From: Sporosarcina oncorhynchi
Lineage (GTDB): Bacteria; Bacillota; Bacilli; Bacillales_A; Planococcaceae
NCBI RefSeq assembly: GCF_033304615.1
Contig: NZ_CP129118.1
Location: forward strand, 1,360,001 to 1,424,000
DNA: 64,000 nucleotides
Direction of reading: 5' to 3'
The translations under genes were made by a program, and so were the position numbers. Below, one piece after another: positions 8,811-17,031 of this stretch. The notes under the pieces are model-generated. The model was not told the origin of the DNA. It did no database searches and worked only from the letters and a program-made list of their open reading frames with translations. The stretch's first letter is position 1. Every line of letters begins with the position of its first letter.

Positions 8811-9412
8811 AACTCCGCCTTCACCCTGTTTTGGTACCATTTTTTCTGGCGCTTATGTTGACAGGAGGGTTGTCATTTTACGCACTTGTTTTCCTCTCCC
8901 TACTGCTTCATGAAGCTGGGCATATTATTGCTGCTTATATGAGCGGAATGAAAGTGCGTATGTGTACAATCATGCCTTATGGCGGCGAATTGCATATACC
9001 TGGTAAGTTTCAATATGCAAAAAAACAAAAGATTATAGTTGCGTTAGGTGGTCCCATGGCTACCTTAATCATTCTTTTGCTTTCCATCTTTCTCACATTT
9101 CCTGGTGACGAGCAACTTGTGCGCATCCAGACCGTCATTCTATTTGTGAATTTGTTGCCTATTTTACCGCTTGACGGTGGACAAGCACTTGGCACATTGC
9201 TGGAGACAGAAAAAAATAAATACGCAATAAGAGCTTCGTTTCTACTATTCTCACTCGCGTTTTTGGCGATAGGAATTGTCTTGATGATTCCGCGTTTGCC
9301 CCATACACTGTTGTTCATCGCTTTAGCTATATTTCTTCTCATACAAAACGTTACAACGTTCAGGTTTAGGAAATATGAGCAAGCGTTCGAACGTTTAAAA
9401 GAAAACAGTTGA
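8807..9412 (+). CDS. spoIVFB: Intramembrane metalloprotease SpoIVFB (pro-sigma-K processing)
   Basis: 201 residues, an M50B site-2 protease with several membrane helices. The zinc motif H35-E36-AG-H39 and the third ligand D123 in LPLDGG are both visible, so it should be active. It cleaves the N-terminal prosequence of pro-sigma-K in the mother cell. The substrate gene sigK lies in the same window at 59.4-60.1 kb. The family's C-terminal CBS domain is short or absent: B. subtilis SpoIVFB is 288 aa and this protein stops soon after the last membrane helix. That truncation is worth noting because the CBS domain senses ATP in B. subtilis. Confidence 0.88.
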   Translation: MKLRLHPVLVPFFLALMLTGGLSFYALVFLSLLLHEAGHIIAAYMSGMKVRMCTIMPYGGELHIPGKFQYAKKQKIIVALGGPMATLIILLLSIFLTFPGDEQLVRIQTVILFVNLLPILPLDGGQALGTLLETEKNKYAIRASFLLFSLAFLAIGIVLMIPRLPHTLLFIALAIFLLIQNVTTFRFRKYEQAFERLKENS

Positions 9413-9437
9413 CGAGAAAGTCTGTGCGTGGTAATAT
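9409..9437 (+). promoter_or_regulatory. Sigma-A promoter of the rplU operon
   Basis: TTGACG (9409-9414), a 17-bp spacer and TAATAT (9432-9437). The -35 box overlaps the spoIVFB stop region. It drives the L21 leader and rplU-prp-rpmA. Confidence 0.75.
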
Positions 9438-9443
9438 TTTAAT

Positions 9444-9540
9444 GTTATTGTTTGTAGCACCCGTGCTACAACCGCACTGATCAGGTACAAGCATCCGAAT
9501 GGATCACCTATGAAGGCGAGTCTGAGTCTATAGAGGAGGT
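9444..9540 (+). ncRNA. Ribosomal protein L21 leader (autoregulatory mRNA leader)
   Basis: The 5' UTR of rplU begins with a perfect 9-bp hairpin (TTGTAGCAC/GTGCTACAA at 9452-9471), followed by 'GCACTGATCAGGTACAAGC', 'GGATCACC' and 'GCGAGTCTGAGTC' just before AGGAGGTG. This arrangement is that of the L21 leader of Bacillales, through which L21 is thought to control its own operon. The identification is from recall of the motif and its position, not a covariance search. Confidence 0.7.
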
Positions 9541-9546
9541 GCAAGT

Positions 9547-9855
9547 ATGTACGCAATCATTGAAACTGGTGGAAAACAAATCAAAGTTGAAGCAGGTCAA
9601 GAGGTTTACATCGAAAAAGTTTTTGGTGAAGCTGAAGAAACTGTAACATTTGACAAAGTTCTATTCGTTGGTGGAGAAGACGTGAAAGTCGGCGTTCCAT
9701 TCGTGGAAGGTGCTTCTGTAACAGGTAAAATCGTTAAGCAGGGCCGCGCTAAGAAAATCACTGTATTCAAATACAAGCCGAAAAAGAACTACCACAAAAA
9801 GCAAGGTCATCGTCAGCCATACACGAAAGTTGTCATCGAAGGCATCAATCTGTAA
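9547..9855 (+). CDS. rplU: 50S ribosomal protein L21
   Basis: 102 residues, the normal length for bacterial L21, opening with '[18 protein letters not shown]' and ending with the basic '[10 protein letters not shown]' signature. It binds 23S rRNA in the large subunit. First gene of the rplU-prp-rpmA operon, preceded by the L21 leader and a strong AGGAGGTG. Confidence 0.98.
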   Translation: MYAIIETGGKQIKVEAGQEVYIEKVFGEAEETVTFDKVLFVGGEDVKVGVPFVEGASVTGKIVKQGRAKKITVFKYKPKKNYHKKQGHRQPYTKVVIEGINL

Positions 9856-9861
9856 GCCGGC

Positions 9862-10188
9862 ATGATCAAAATTATTATTGATGAACAAGCATCGGGGCGT
9901 ATCAACTCTTTTGAGATGAAAGGCCATGCCGATTACGCTGAACATGGAAAAGATCTTGTCTGCGCAGGCGCATCAGCAGTCTCATTTGGGGCTGTCAATG
10001 CCATTATCTCGCTTACTGGCATAACACCTGAAATCCAGCAAGGATCTGACGGCGGTTATTTGAAAGTGATTTTTCCGGAATCGGAGAAGGACAGTGAAAT
10101 CCAGTTACTCGTGAAGGCGATGATTGTTTCATTACAGACGATTGAACAAGATTACGGGCAACATATAAAAATTATTTTCAACCGATAG
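9862..10188 (+). CDS. prp: Ribosomal-processing cysteine protease Prp (YsxB)
   Basis: 108 residues. Prp removes the N-terminal extension of ribosomal protein L27 in Firmicutes and related bacteria. The catalytic pair is visible as H22 in KGHADYAEHG and C34 in DLVCAGASAVS, at the same positions as in the S. aureus enzyme. The gene sits between rplU and rpmA, 6 bases after the former. Its substrate, the next gene product, carries the expected cleavage sequence. Confidence 0.93.
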   Translation: MIKIIIDEQASGRINSFEMKGHADYAEHGKDLVCAGASAVSFGAVNAIISLTGITPEIQQGSDGGYLKVIFPESEKDSEIQLLVKAMIVSLQTIEQDYGQHIKIIFNR

Positions 10189-10491
<303 letters not shown>

Positions 10492-10508
10492 GCTTAAACG
10501 TATATTGG

Positions 10509-10541
10509 AAGGACTGCATTTTTTCGTGCAGTCCTTTTTTT
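10509..10541 (+). terminator. Intrinsic terminator after rpmA
   Basis: Perfect 10-bp stem AAGGACTGCA/TGCAGTCCTT followed by a T run. It separates the ribosomal protein operon from spo0B-obgE; a TTGACG/TATACT pair with a long 19-bp spacer at 10548-10578 may restart transcription. Confidence 0.9.
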
Positions 10542-10608
10542 ATTTTTTTGACGGAATAGCTCATCGGGATGTTATACTATATACTATGAAACCAATGGCG
10601 GTGAGAGT

Positions 10609-11127
10609 ATGGAGTCTGAACAACTGACGATAGGCCAAGCGCTGAAATTTGCACGTCATGATTTTTTGAATGAACTTCAGCTCATGCTGTTATATATGGA
10701 TTTAGGCAAACCGGCTGAAGCAAGAAAAAGTTTACTGGATGCAACCGAGCGGATGCGAAATTTGTCCAAACTTGAAAATCTACGAATGCCTCAAACGGAA
10801 GTATGGCTTAATACGTATGAATGGCGACATCCATCTTTTTCCAAGACGCTGCACTGTGCCGCAATTCCAGGCGACCGTGCAGCGGATGACAAAGCTGTTT
10901 CTTCCTATCTAGAACGATTAATTGAAGCAGTGGAGAAAGTGCTGGATCCCATGGAAGATTATACGATTGATACTGTCATTGAAGCCACTGCGCAACAGTG
11001 GTCCATCCAATTGACAATACGAGGACTGCTTGCTGGAATACCTGTAATTGACCCAGTCCATACCGGATTTGAAGTTGGCACTACAATGCAAGATGAGCAA
11101 TGGACGTTCACAATAAGTGGACGATAG
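10609..11127 (+). CDS. spo0B: Spo0B sporulation phosphotransferase
   Basis: 172 residues. Spo0B moves the phosphoryl group from Spo0F to Spo0A in the sporulation phosphorelay. The phospho-accepting histidine is visible as H17 in FARHDFLNELQ, inside the four-helix dimerisation bundle, followed by a degenerate kinase-like C-terminal domain. It starts 13 bases upstream of the obgE ribosome-binding region, the same spo0B-obg coupling as in B. subtilis. The sequence beyond the H-box diverges, as usual for Spo0B. Confidence 0.88.
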   Translation: MESEQLTIGQALKFARHDFLNELQLMLLYMDLGKPAEARKSLLDATERMRNLSKLENLRMPQTEVWLNTYEWRHPSFSKTLHCAAIPGDRAADDKAVSSYLERLIEAVEKVLDPMEDYTIDTVIEATAQQWSIQLTIRGLLAGIPVIDPVHTGFEVGTTMQDEQWTFTISGR

Positions 11128-11140
11128 GAGGCAATAATTA

Positions 11141-12433
11141 ATGTTTGTCGATCACGTAAAAGTTTATGTTAAAGGCGGTAACGGCGGCGATGGAATGGTC
11201 GCGTTCCGCAGAGAGAAGTATATTGCATATGGCGGTCCTGCAGGCGGTGATGGTGGAAAAGGTGCGGATGTTGTATTCATCGTGGATGAAGGTCTTCGGA
11301 CATTAATGGACTTCCGTTACCAACGCCATTTCAAAGCGCCACGAGGAGAGCACGGTGCAACGAAGAATATGCATGGTAAAGGTGCAAAAGACATGGTCGT
11401 AAAAGTTCCACCGGGTACTATCGTTAAAGACGTGGAAACAGGTGACATCATCGCTGACCTCGTAGAGGATGGCCAAACGGCTGTAATCGCTAGAGGCGGG
11501 CGTGGAGGACGTGGGAACTCCCGTTTTGCGACTCCCCAAAATCCCGCTCCGGAACTTTCGGAAAAAGGTGAACCGGGTGTCGAAAGAGAAATAGTCTTAG
11601 AATTAAAAGTGCTTGCTGACGTAGGGCTTGTTGGTTTCCCGAGTGTAGGGAAGTCGACATTGTTGTCTGTCGTATCAGCAGCAAAACCGAAAATTGCCGA
11701 TTATCACTTCACGACACTTGTTCCGAATTTAGGCATGGTTGAACTAGACGGAGGAAATACATTCGTTCTTGCAGATTTGCCAGGTTTGATTGAAGGTGCG
11801 CATGAAGGCGTTGGGCTTGGACACCAATTTTTACGGCATATCGAAAGAACGCGTGTTATTATTCATGTTGTCGATATGTCAGGCGTAGAAGGACGCGATC
11901 CTTATGAAGATTTCCAAACAATCAATGAAGAACTGGAGAAATATAATCTTCGTCTAATGGAACGTCCGCAAATCATTGTCGCAAACAAAATGGACATGCC
12001 GGAAGCGGAAGGGAACTTAGAAGAATTCAAAAAGAAATTAAATGATGACAAGGCTTTGGTCTTCCCGATTTCGGCACTTACTCGCGAAGGGCTAGATCAA
12101 TTGTTGTTCGCAGTTGCCGAATTGCTTGAAACGACACCTGAATTTCCGATGCATGAGATTGAGGAAGAAGAAGAAAATCGATCTGTGCTTTATAAGCATG
12201 AAGCAGATCCGGAAGACTTCAAAATTAGCCGTGATGATGATGGAGCGTTCATTGTCTCTGGTTATACAATCGAGCGTCTGTTCAGAATGACTGATTTCAA
12301 CTTCGATCAATCTGTCCGTAAATTCTCGCGTCAGATGCGTGGTATGGGGATTGATGATGCCCTTCGTGAGCGTGGTGCGCAAGACGGGGACACTGTAAGA
12401 ATCCTTGACTTCGAATTTGAATTCCTCGAATAA
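11141..12433 (+). CDS. obgE: GTPase ObgE/CgtA
   Basis: 430 residues. An N-terminal glycine-rich Obg fold (about 1-158) is followed by the G domain with G1 [10 protein letters not shown]3 DLPG and G4 NKMD, and the C-terminal OCT domain typical of Gram-positive Obg. It acts in 50S maturation and stress/ppGpp signalling, and in Bacillus is needed for sporulation initiation. Located directly after spo0B, 13 bases apart. Confidence 0.97.
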   Translation: MFVDHVKVYVKGGNGGDGMVAFRREKYIAYGGPAGGDGGKGADVVFIVDEGLRTLMDFRYQRHFKAPRGEHGATKNMHGKGAKDMVVKVPPGTIVKDVETGDIIADLVEDGQTAVIARGGRGGRGNSRFATPQNPAPELSEKGEPGVEREIVLELKVLADVGLVGFPSVGKSTLLSVVSAAKPKIADYHFTTLVPNLGMVELDGGNTFVLADLPGLIEGAHEGVGLGHQFLRHIERTRVIIHVVDMSGVEGRDPYEDFQTINEELEKYNLRLMERPQIIVANKMDMPEAEGNLEEFKKKLNDDKALVFPISALTREGLDQLLFAVAELLETTPEFPMHEIEEEEENRSVLYKHEADPEDFKISRDDDGAFIVSGYTIERLFRMTDFNFDQSVRKFSRQMRGMGIDDALRERGAQDGDTVRILDFEFEFLE

Positions 12434-12475
12434 GGGTTTTTCAATAGTGAATGAATTGTAGCTAGGAGGCATTCA

Positions 12476-12931
12476 ATGAAGTCATTGGGGGAAGGGCAGT
12501 ATTATCTTGTGCGCGAAGATGTGCTTACGGAATCCATGCAGAAAATGCTAGAAGCAAAACGGATGCTCGCGAGTGGAGAAGAAAAGACGATCCAGGAAGC
12601 AACAAAACGGGTCGGTCTTTCCCGCAGCGCTTATTATAAATATAAAGATACCGTTTTCCCGTTCGAATCGATTGCACGTGAGCGGGTACTGACGATCTTC
12701 ATTCAACTGGAAGACCGTAAAGGATCACTCGCGACATTACTTAGGCTTATATCCGAAGCGAAATGCAATGTATTGACGATTCACCAGACAATCCCTGTCC
12801 AGGGACGTGCGAATATCACATTATCACTAGATGTAACCGAGATGCCAATCACGATGGAGGAATTCATGCAGAGGCTGAAAACGCCGAGTTTCATCGATTC
12901 CGTCCATCTGATTAGTTCCGGTGCACTTTGA
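12476..12931 (+). CDS. pheB: ACT domain-containing protein PheB (UPF0735)
   Basis: 151 residues. An N-terminal helix-turn-helix-like part ('EATKRVGLSRSAYYKYKD') precedes an ACT domain ('RVLTIFIQLEDRKGSLATLL'). It is encoded immediately before prephenate dehydratase, as in B. subtilis where it is named pheB. ACT domains bind amino acids, so a regulatory role in phenylalanine supply or sensing is plausible, but no reaction is known. Confidence 0.88.
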   Translation: MKSLGEGQYYLVREDVLTESMQKMLEAKRMLASGEEKTIQEATKRVGLSRSAYYKYKDTVFPFESIARERVLTIFIQLEDRKGSLATLLRLISEAKCNVLTIHQTIPVQGRANITLSLDVTEMPITMEEFMQRLKTPSFIDSVHLISSGAL

Positions 12932-12946
12932 TAGGAGGGTACTGAA

Positions 12947-13828
12947 GTGACTGACTCAAATTACTCGCCGACGGTCGCCTACTTAGGACCGGAAGCGTCA
13001 TTTACACATGTGGCAGCGACCCAATTATTTGGAAACACGGGACTCGTGTCTCAACCGACAATCCCAGATTGCATAGAAGCCGTTACGGCGGGACATGTAG
13101 CGTATGCCATCGTACCTTTGGAAAATGCATTGGAAGGGTCCGTACCGATGACAATCGACTATTTGTTCCATGGCAGCGAACTGTTCATCAATGCGGAAAT
13201 TTCCACGCCGATTGAACAGCATTTACTTGTGAATGAGAAACAGCGAGAGGCATTGGATAACCTTGATTCGGTCCAGTCGCATCCTCATGCACTTGCACAA
13301 TGTCATAAGTATTTGCAATACCACTATCGACGCACGCCGCTCATCCAGACAACATCGACTGCAGCGGCTGCTAAATACATATCTGAAAACCCTGATCTGC
13401 GGGTTGCGGCAATCGGAAACCGTCTAGCGGCGGAAAAGTACGGCTTACATATCGCAGAAGAGAATATCCATGATTTTCATTTCAATCATACGCGATTTGT
13501 TGTCTTGTCTTTAAGAAAAGGCTATTTGGAAGAAGAGAGTCATTCAGAAAACTCGAAAACGACGTTCATGGTCAAATTGCCCGAAGATGACCGATCTGGA
13601 ATGCTCCATCAAATTCTCTCGGTATTCGCCTGGCGCAAATTGAACCTTAGCAAAATTGAATCCCGTCCACTTAAAACAGGACTTGGCAACTACTTCTTCA
13701 TCATTGACGTCCTGGAAAACGAAGACCATCCGATGATGATGGGGGCAATCGAAGAACTCGCTTCCCTTAACTGTAGCGTTCGCTCATTCGGTTCCTACTG
13801 TACGTACGAACAAAAACCTTCCCGCTGA
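12947..13828 (+). CDS. pheA: Prephenate dehydratase
   Basis: 293 residues from a GTG preceded by AGGAGGGT. It converts prephenate to phenylpyruvate in phenylalanine synthesis. The N-terminal dehydratase lobes carry 'YLGPEASFTHVAA' and the catalytic 'NHTRFVVL', and the C-terminal ACT domain has the phenylalanine-binding 'ESRP' and 'GNYFFIIDV' motifs for feedback inhibition. It is 15 bases after pheB. The terminator stem overlaps its last codons. Confidence 0.95.
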   Translation: MTDSNYSPTVAYLGPEASFTHVAATQLFGNTGLVSQPTIPDCIEAVTAGHVAYAIVPLENALEGSVPMTIDYLFHGSELFINAEISTPIEQHLLVNEKQREALDNLDSVQSHPHALAQCHKYLQYHYRRTPLIQTTSTAAAAKYISENPDLRVAAIGNRLAAEKYGLHIAEENIHDFHFNHTRFVVLSLRKGYLEEESHSENSKTTFMVKLPEDDRSGMLHQILSVFAWRKLNLSKIESRPLKTGLGNYFFIIDVLENEDHPMMMGAIEELASLNCSVRSFGSYCTYEQKPSR

Positions 13829-13853
13829 TTCTACTTGGCAGGAAGGTTTTTTT
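13813..13853 (+). terminator. Intrinsic terminator at the end of pheA
   Basis: Stem AAAACCTTCC/GGAAGGTTTT with an 18-base loop, followed by TTT; the 5' arm lies inside the last pheA codons. Confidence 0.78.
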
Positions 13854-13930
13854 GCTTGGAATTAATGAATATTCCTTCCCATTCCACAATATACATACTA
13901 AGAGAGAGGGCGCCTGTATTTAATTTGATT

Positions 13931-14106
13931 CAGCAGAAGTCTCACACTTTTATAAGTGGGGGGATGAATGCGAGAACAGTATTTCGACCAAAGGGCTTTC
14001 AAACGCCCTGCTGATTCAAGTTAAATCTCCGGTGGATGTTTGGGAATATGAATAATGCTTTGCATCATTCAAACCCAAAATCAATTATGGCAAGACGTAA
14101 TTGATT
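13931..14106 (+). other. Structured intergenic region upstream of safA (possible leader or small RNA)
   Basis: The 339-base gap between pheA and safA holds no convincing gene but a series of inverted repeats: CAGCAG/CTGCTG (13931-36 with 14008-13) enclosing small hairpins CACTT/AAGTG (13945-58) and AGGGC/GCCCT (13992-14009); a hairpin with arms GAATAATGC/GCATCATTC inside TGGG/CCCA (14041-77); and a perfect 9-bp pair AATCAATTA/TAATTGATT (14079-106). CATACTA at 13894-13900 looks like a forespore-sigma -10, with TGAATA 22 bp upstream, which is too far apart. I recognise no riboswitch class. Function unknown. Confidence 0.4.
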
Positions 14107-14111
14107 AATAC

Positions 14112-14141
14112 GTCACCAAATCGGGCGTTCATTCATACGAT
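14112..14141 (+). promoter_or_regulatory. Possible sigma-E promoter of safA
   Basis: CATACGAT at 14134-14141 matches 7 of 8 positions of a sigma-E -10 (CATACAAT); a weak GTCACCAA lies 14 bp upstream. safA is sigma-E dependent in B. subtilis. The -35 is poor and the transcript would start only about 20 bases before the start codon. Confidence 0.28.
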
Positions 14142-14167
14142 GAAATGATGGAAGGGGGATTTTTTTA

Positions 14168-15301
14168 GTGGATGTCCATATTGTTGTAAAAGGGGATACC
14201 TTGTGGAAAATCGCAAGGCAATACGGTATCTCATTTGAAGACTTGAAAAGAGTGAACGCCCATTTGGCGAATCCGGATTATATTGTACCGGGCATGAAAA
14301 TCTTTCTGCCTGCCAAAAGAAAGGAACATACGCCGAGTGTGAAAGGTCCCGAAAAGAAACCGCAACAGGGGAAACCAGCACATTCTGCTCCACCCGCACA
14401 ACCGTCCAAGCCACCGACGCATAAGAAACCTGAAACGGGTATGCCTTCAAAGCCGGGTAAGCCGATGCAACCCATCCCGTTGCCACCGCTTGGTGAAACA
14501 GTAAAGCCGCAACCAACACCGCCTAAACCGACACCACCAAAACCTGCGCCACCTGTTTCGCAACCGAAGCCACCGGAGCAAAAGCCGCCTGTCCAACCGG
14601 TACCAATGCCACCTGCAGCGCAAGTGCCGCCGATGGCCATGCCTCAGTTTTGTCCGCCGATGATGCCTGTGCCTTGTGGTTGGATGCCGATTTACGATGC
14701 GGACTGCTATCCGATGGTTCATCATCATCAGGAAATGCAACCATTGCCGATGCCTGCACCGCAAATGCCACCGATGCCGATGCCGCAGGAGATGAAACCG
14801 ACTCCACCCGCACAGATGGGAACGAAGCCGCCGACAATTGATACGATGGAATCGAGTGATGAATTCGATTGGGAAGAATCCCCGATCTATCCGGGAATGG
14901 GAACCGGCACACCGCCATCCTATCCAACGAGTGGATGGGAGATGATGGAATCACCGACTATGCCGCAAATGGAATCATCACATCAAATGGTCAATTATCC
15001 GCCTGAACAAGTCTATATGCCTCAGATAATTTCACCGGAGCAGCAAAATCCGTATGGAATGATGCAACCGCAGTTTTTCCCGTGTCAGCCATGCCAGCCG
15101 GTCTATCATCACGGTTGCCACCATCACGGGCACTATCCGCAGATGATGCCAGTACCGATGCCAATGCAACAGTGGCAAATGCAACCGCCACAATGGCCCA
15201 TGCAACAAATGCAACCCCAACAATGGCCGATGCAGCAAATGCCAATGAACCAGCAGCAATACTTCAACCAACCGGATAATAACGATTGCGGATCGTGTTG
15301 A
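14168..15301 (+). CDS. safA: SafA-like spore coat morphogenetic protein (LysM)
   Basis: 377 residues from a GTG preceded by GAAGGGGGAT. A single N-terminal LysM domain (about residues 2-49) binds cortex peptidoglycan. The rest is low complexity: a Pro/Lys-rich part (about 58-140), then Met/Pro/Gln-rich repeats with clusters of histidine, and a tail ending CGSC. SafA organises the inner spore coat at the cortex-coat boundary and is a transglutaminase substrate in Bacillus. The LysM and low-complexity layout and position fit SafA, while the tail is lineage specific. The high-C/P composition creates several long spurious frames on the other strand. Confidence 0.85.
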   Translation: MDVHIVVKGDTLWKIARQYGISFEDLKRVNAHLANPDYIVPGMKIFLPAKRKEHTPSVKGPEKKPQQGKPAHSAPPAQPSKPPTHKKPETGMPSKPGKPMQPIPLPPLGETVKPQPTPPKPTPPKPAPPVSQPKPPEQKPPVQPVPMPPAAQVPPMAMPQFCPPMMPVPCGWMPIYDADCYPMVHHHQEMQPLPMPAPQMPPMPMPQEMKPTPPAQMGTKPPTIDTMESSDEFDWEESPIYPGMGTGTPPSYPTSGWEMMESPTMPQMESSHQMVNYPPEQVYMPQIISPEQQNPYGMMQPQFFPCQPCQPVYHHGCHHHGHYPQMMPVPMPMQQWQMQPPQWPMQQMQPQQWPMQQMPMNQQQYFNQPDNNDCGSC

Positions 15302-15308
15302 TCGGCAT

Positions 15309-16178
15309 ATGGCCTTGGAGAAGAATATACGGAAAGTGAAAGAGAATGTGTGGAAGCTGGAAGAAGGAGACGCTGCCTATTCATTGAAAAGGTATAAAAG
15401 TCGATCCACTGCCGTTAAAGTGGATTATATTCACAACCAGCTTCATGCAATTCAATTTCCGCATATTGTACCGGTTTTGACGACAGAAGATCCAATGATG
15501 ATCATGCAGCCGTGGTATGAAGGAACAAGGCCAGTTAATTTTAGAAAGCGGATTGATCGTACAGATTCACTTATCGCTTTACAGGCACTTCATGCGACGA
15601 GCGAACAGATTGATTGGGACGCGTCACCCTATTTGCACAGGTATCAGCTCATGGATAAATGGAAAGACCGTTTGGAACGGTTCATCGACAACCGAACGAC
15701 CTTAGAGAAGCATCTTGGCAAGCGAGCTGTTGATGAAATCATTTCTTATGGAAGCTTAGCGTTATCGGTTTTAAAAAAGACGGATAGGAAGCATGCAGAC
15801 AACACGCTTTTACATGGAGATGTCGTCCACCATAATATATTGCGTGATTACAATAATCATATCCGATTTATCGATTTCGATCTTGCTTGTACAGGACCGA
15901 CTGGAATTGAACTAGCACTTTGGGTTCATCGAGTATTGCCAAATGTCGGGTATCATCTGGACTTCCTGTTCGCCGAACAGACACGTTTGAATGAAATGGA
16001 TACTGCTTCAAAAGCAATGCTTCTATACCCGAATGAACTCTTGCGGGAATGGCTCTATCTTCTTTCGTTACCGCAGGAAAACTGTGATCGACTTGCCCGG
16101 AAACTCATTCCGTTCACGGAAACCGCCCTCACTTCATGGCCGAAGCTATGGTATGATATAGAACGGAGCATGGAGTAG
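15309..16178 (+). CDS. Aminoglycoside phosphotransferase/CotS-like kinase-fold protein
   Basis: 289 residues. The kinase-like signature is complete: the catalytic loop LHGDVVHHNIL (H-x-D-x4-N) and the metal-binding FIDFDLA, both near residue 170-195, as in APH and the spore-coat CotS/YutH/YsxE families. A short N-lobe precedes them. It begins 8 bases after safA, so co-transcription with a coat gene is likely. That supports a spore-coat-associated kinase-like role rather than antibiotic resistance. No strong ribosome-binding site is visible, so coupling to safA translation is probable. Substrate unknown. Confidence 0.72.
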   Translation: MALEKNIRKVKENVWKLEEGDAAYSLKRYKSRSTAVKVDYIHNQLHAIQFPHIVPVLTTEDPMMIMQPWYEGTRPVNFRKRIDRTDSLIALQALHATSEQIDWDASPYLHRYQLMDKWKDRLERFIDNRTTLEKHLGKRAVDEIISYGSLALSVLKKTDRKHADNTLLHGDVVHHNILRDYNNHIRFIDFDLACTGPTGIELALWVHRVLPNVGYHLDFLFAEQTRLNEMDTASKAMLLYPNELLREWLYLLSLPQENCDRLARKLIPFTETALTSWPKLWYDIERSME

Positions 16179-16189
16179 GAGGGTGAATG

Positions 16190-16912
16190 ATGGCAGGACA
16201 TTCGAAGTGGAAAAATATTCAGAACCGTAAAGGTGCTCAAGATGCTAAAAGAGGAAAAGTGTTTCAAAAGATGTCAAGGGAACTATATGTAGCCGCCAAA
16301 TCTGGCGGTGGAGATGCCGAGACAAATCCTTCTTTGCGCTTGGCGATTGAGAAGTCCAAAAGTTTCAACGTGCCGAACGATGTCATTAATAGGGCAATCG
16401 ATAAAGCGACCGGAGCCGGAGCTGATGAAAACTATGAAGAAGTCATCTATGAAGGGTATGGACCTGGTGGGGTAGCGGTACTCGTCTATTGTCTAACGGA
16501 AAACAGAAACCGCACAGGACCGAATATCCGTGTTGCTTTCAATAAAAACGGCGGTAGTCTAGGTGAAACCGGTTCGGTCAATTATCTTTTCAACAGGAAA
16601 GGGCGCTTGTTCGTCGAACGCATCAACGACACAGATGAAGACTCGATTATGCTTGCAGCTCTGGAAGCGGGTGCGGAAGATATTGAATCGACTGAAGAAG
16701 GATTTGAAATCATAACGGAACCTGGCACTTTCATCGATGTGAAAGAAGCATTGGAGACGCAGGGAATTCAGTTCATTTCCGCGGAAGTTGAAATGATTCC
16801 GACCATCTATGCGGAATTGCAAGATGAGCAAGCTGAACAGTTTGAACAGATGATCGAAGCGCTGGAAGATGACGATGATGTACAGGATATTTACCATAAT
16901 GCAAGTGAGTAA
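16190..16912 (+). CDS. yebC: YebC/PmpR family protein
   Basis: 240 residues, the exact usual length. The start is taken at the second of two adjacent ATGs because the family opens MAGHSKWKNIQNRK; AGGAGGGTG lies just upstream. YebC-family proteins are described both as DNA-binding regulators and, more recently, as ribosome-associated factors helping translation of proline-rich stretches. The safA product next door is proline-rich, but yebC is a housekeeping gene and the adjacency may be chance. Closed by a strong terminator. Confidence 0.93.
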   Translation: MAGHSKWKNIQNRKGAQDAKRGKVFQKMSRELYVAAKSGGGDAETNPSLRLAIEKSKSFNVPNDVINRAIDKATGAGADENYEEVIYEGYGPGGVAVLVYCLTENRNRTGPNIRVAFNKNGGSLGETGSVNYLFNRKGRLFVERINDTDEDSIMLAALEAGAEDIESTEEGFEIITEPGTFIDVKEALETQGIQFISAEVEMIPTIYAELQDEQAEQFEQMIEALEDDDDVQDIYHNASE

Positions 16913-16915
16913 GTA

Positions 16916-16944
16916 AAGCCGCCTGAGTGCGGCTTATTTTTTGT
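16916..16944 (+). terminator. Intrinsic terminator after yebC
   Basis: Stem AAGCCGC/GCGGCTT with a 6-base loop, followed by A and six T residues. Confidence 0.88.
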
Positions 16945-16996
16945 CTTTTTAGACGTTTCTGCATCTATCCTTCTTTAGGTAGAAAATGCGTTCGTA

Positions 16997-17005
16997 TGCT
17001 ATAAT
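16997..17005 (+). promoter_or_regulatory. Extended -10 promoter for ruvA
   Basis: TGCTATAAT is a perfect extended -10 about 27 bases before the ruvA start. No good -35 box is visible, which an extended -10 can tolerate. Confidence 0.55.
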
Positions 17006-17031
17006 AGGTACTATATTAGGGGGAGAATGAC

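Noticed and set aside
13964..14014. 16-residue leader peptide upstream of safA
   Set aside because: The GGGGGG run touches the ATG and the frame coincides with paired RNA segments; no sign of attenuation such as repeated regulatory codons.
14231..15271. Several long open frames on both strands inside safA
   Set aside because: They are produced by the repetitive Pro/Met/Gln codons (cca, atg, caa) of the safA tail, have no good ribosome-binding sites and no domains.
15309..16178. Aminoglycoside resistance gene
   Set aside because: The kinase fold is shared, but linkage to safA and similarity to coat-kinase layout make a spore role more likely than resistance.
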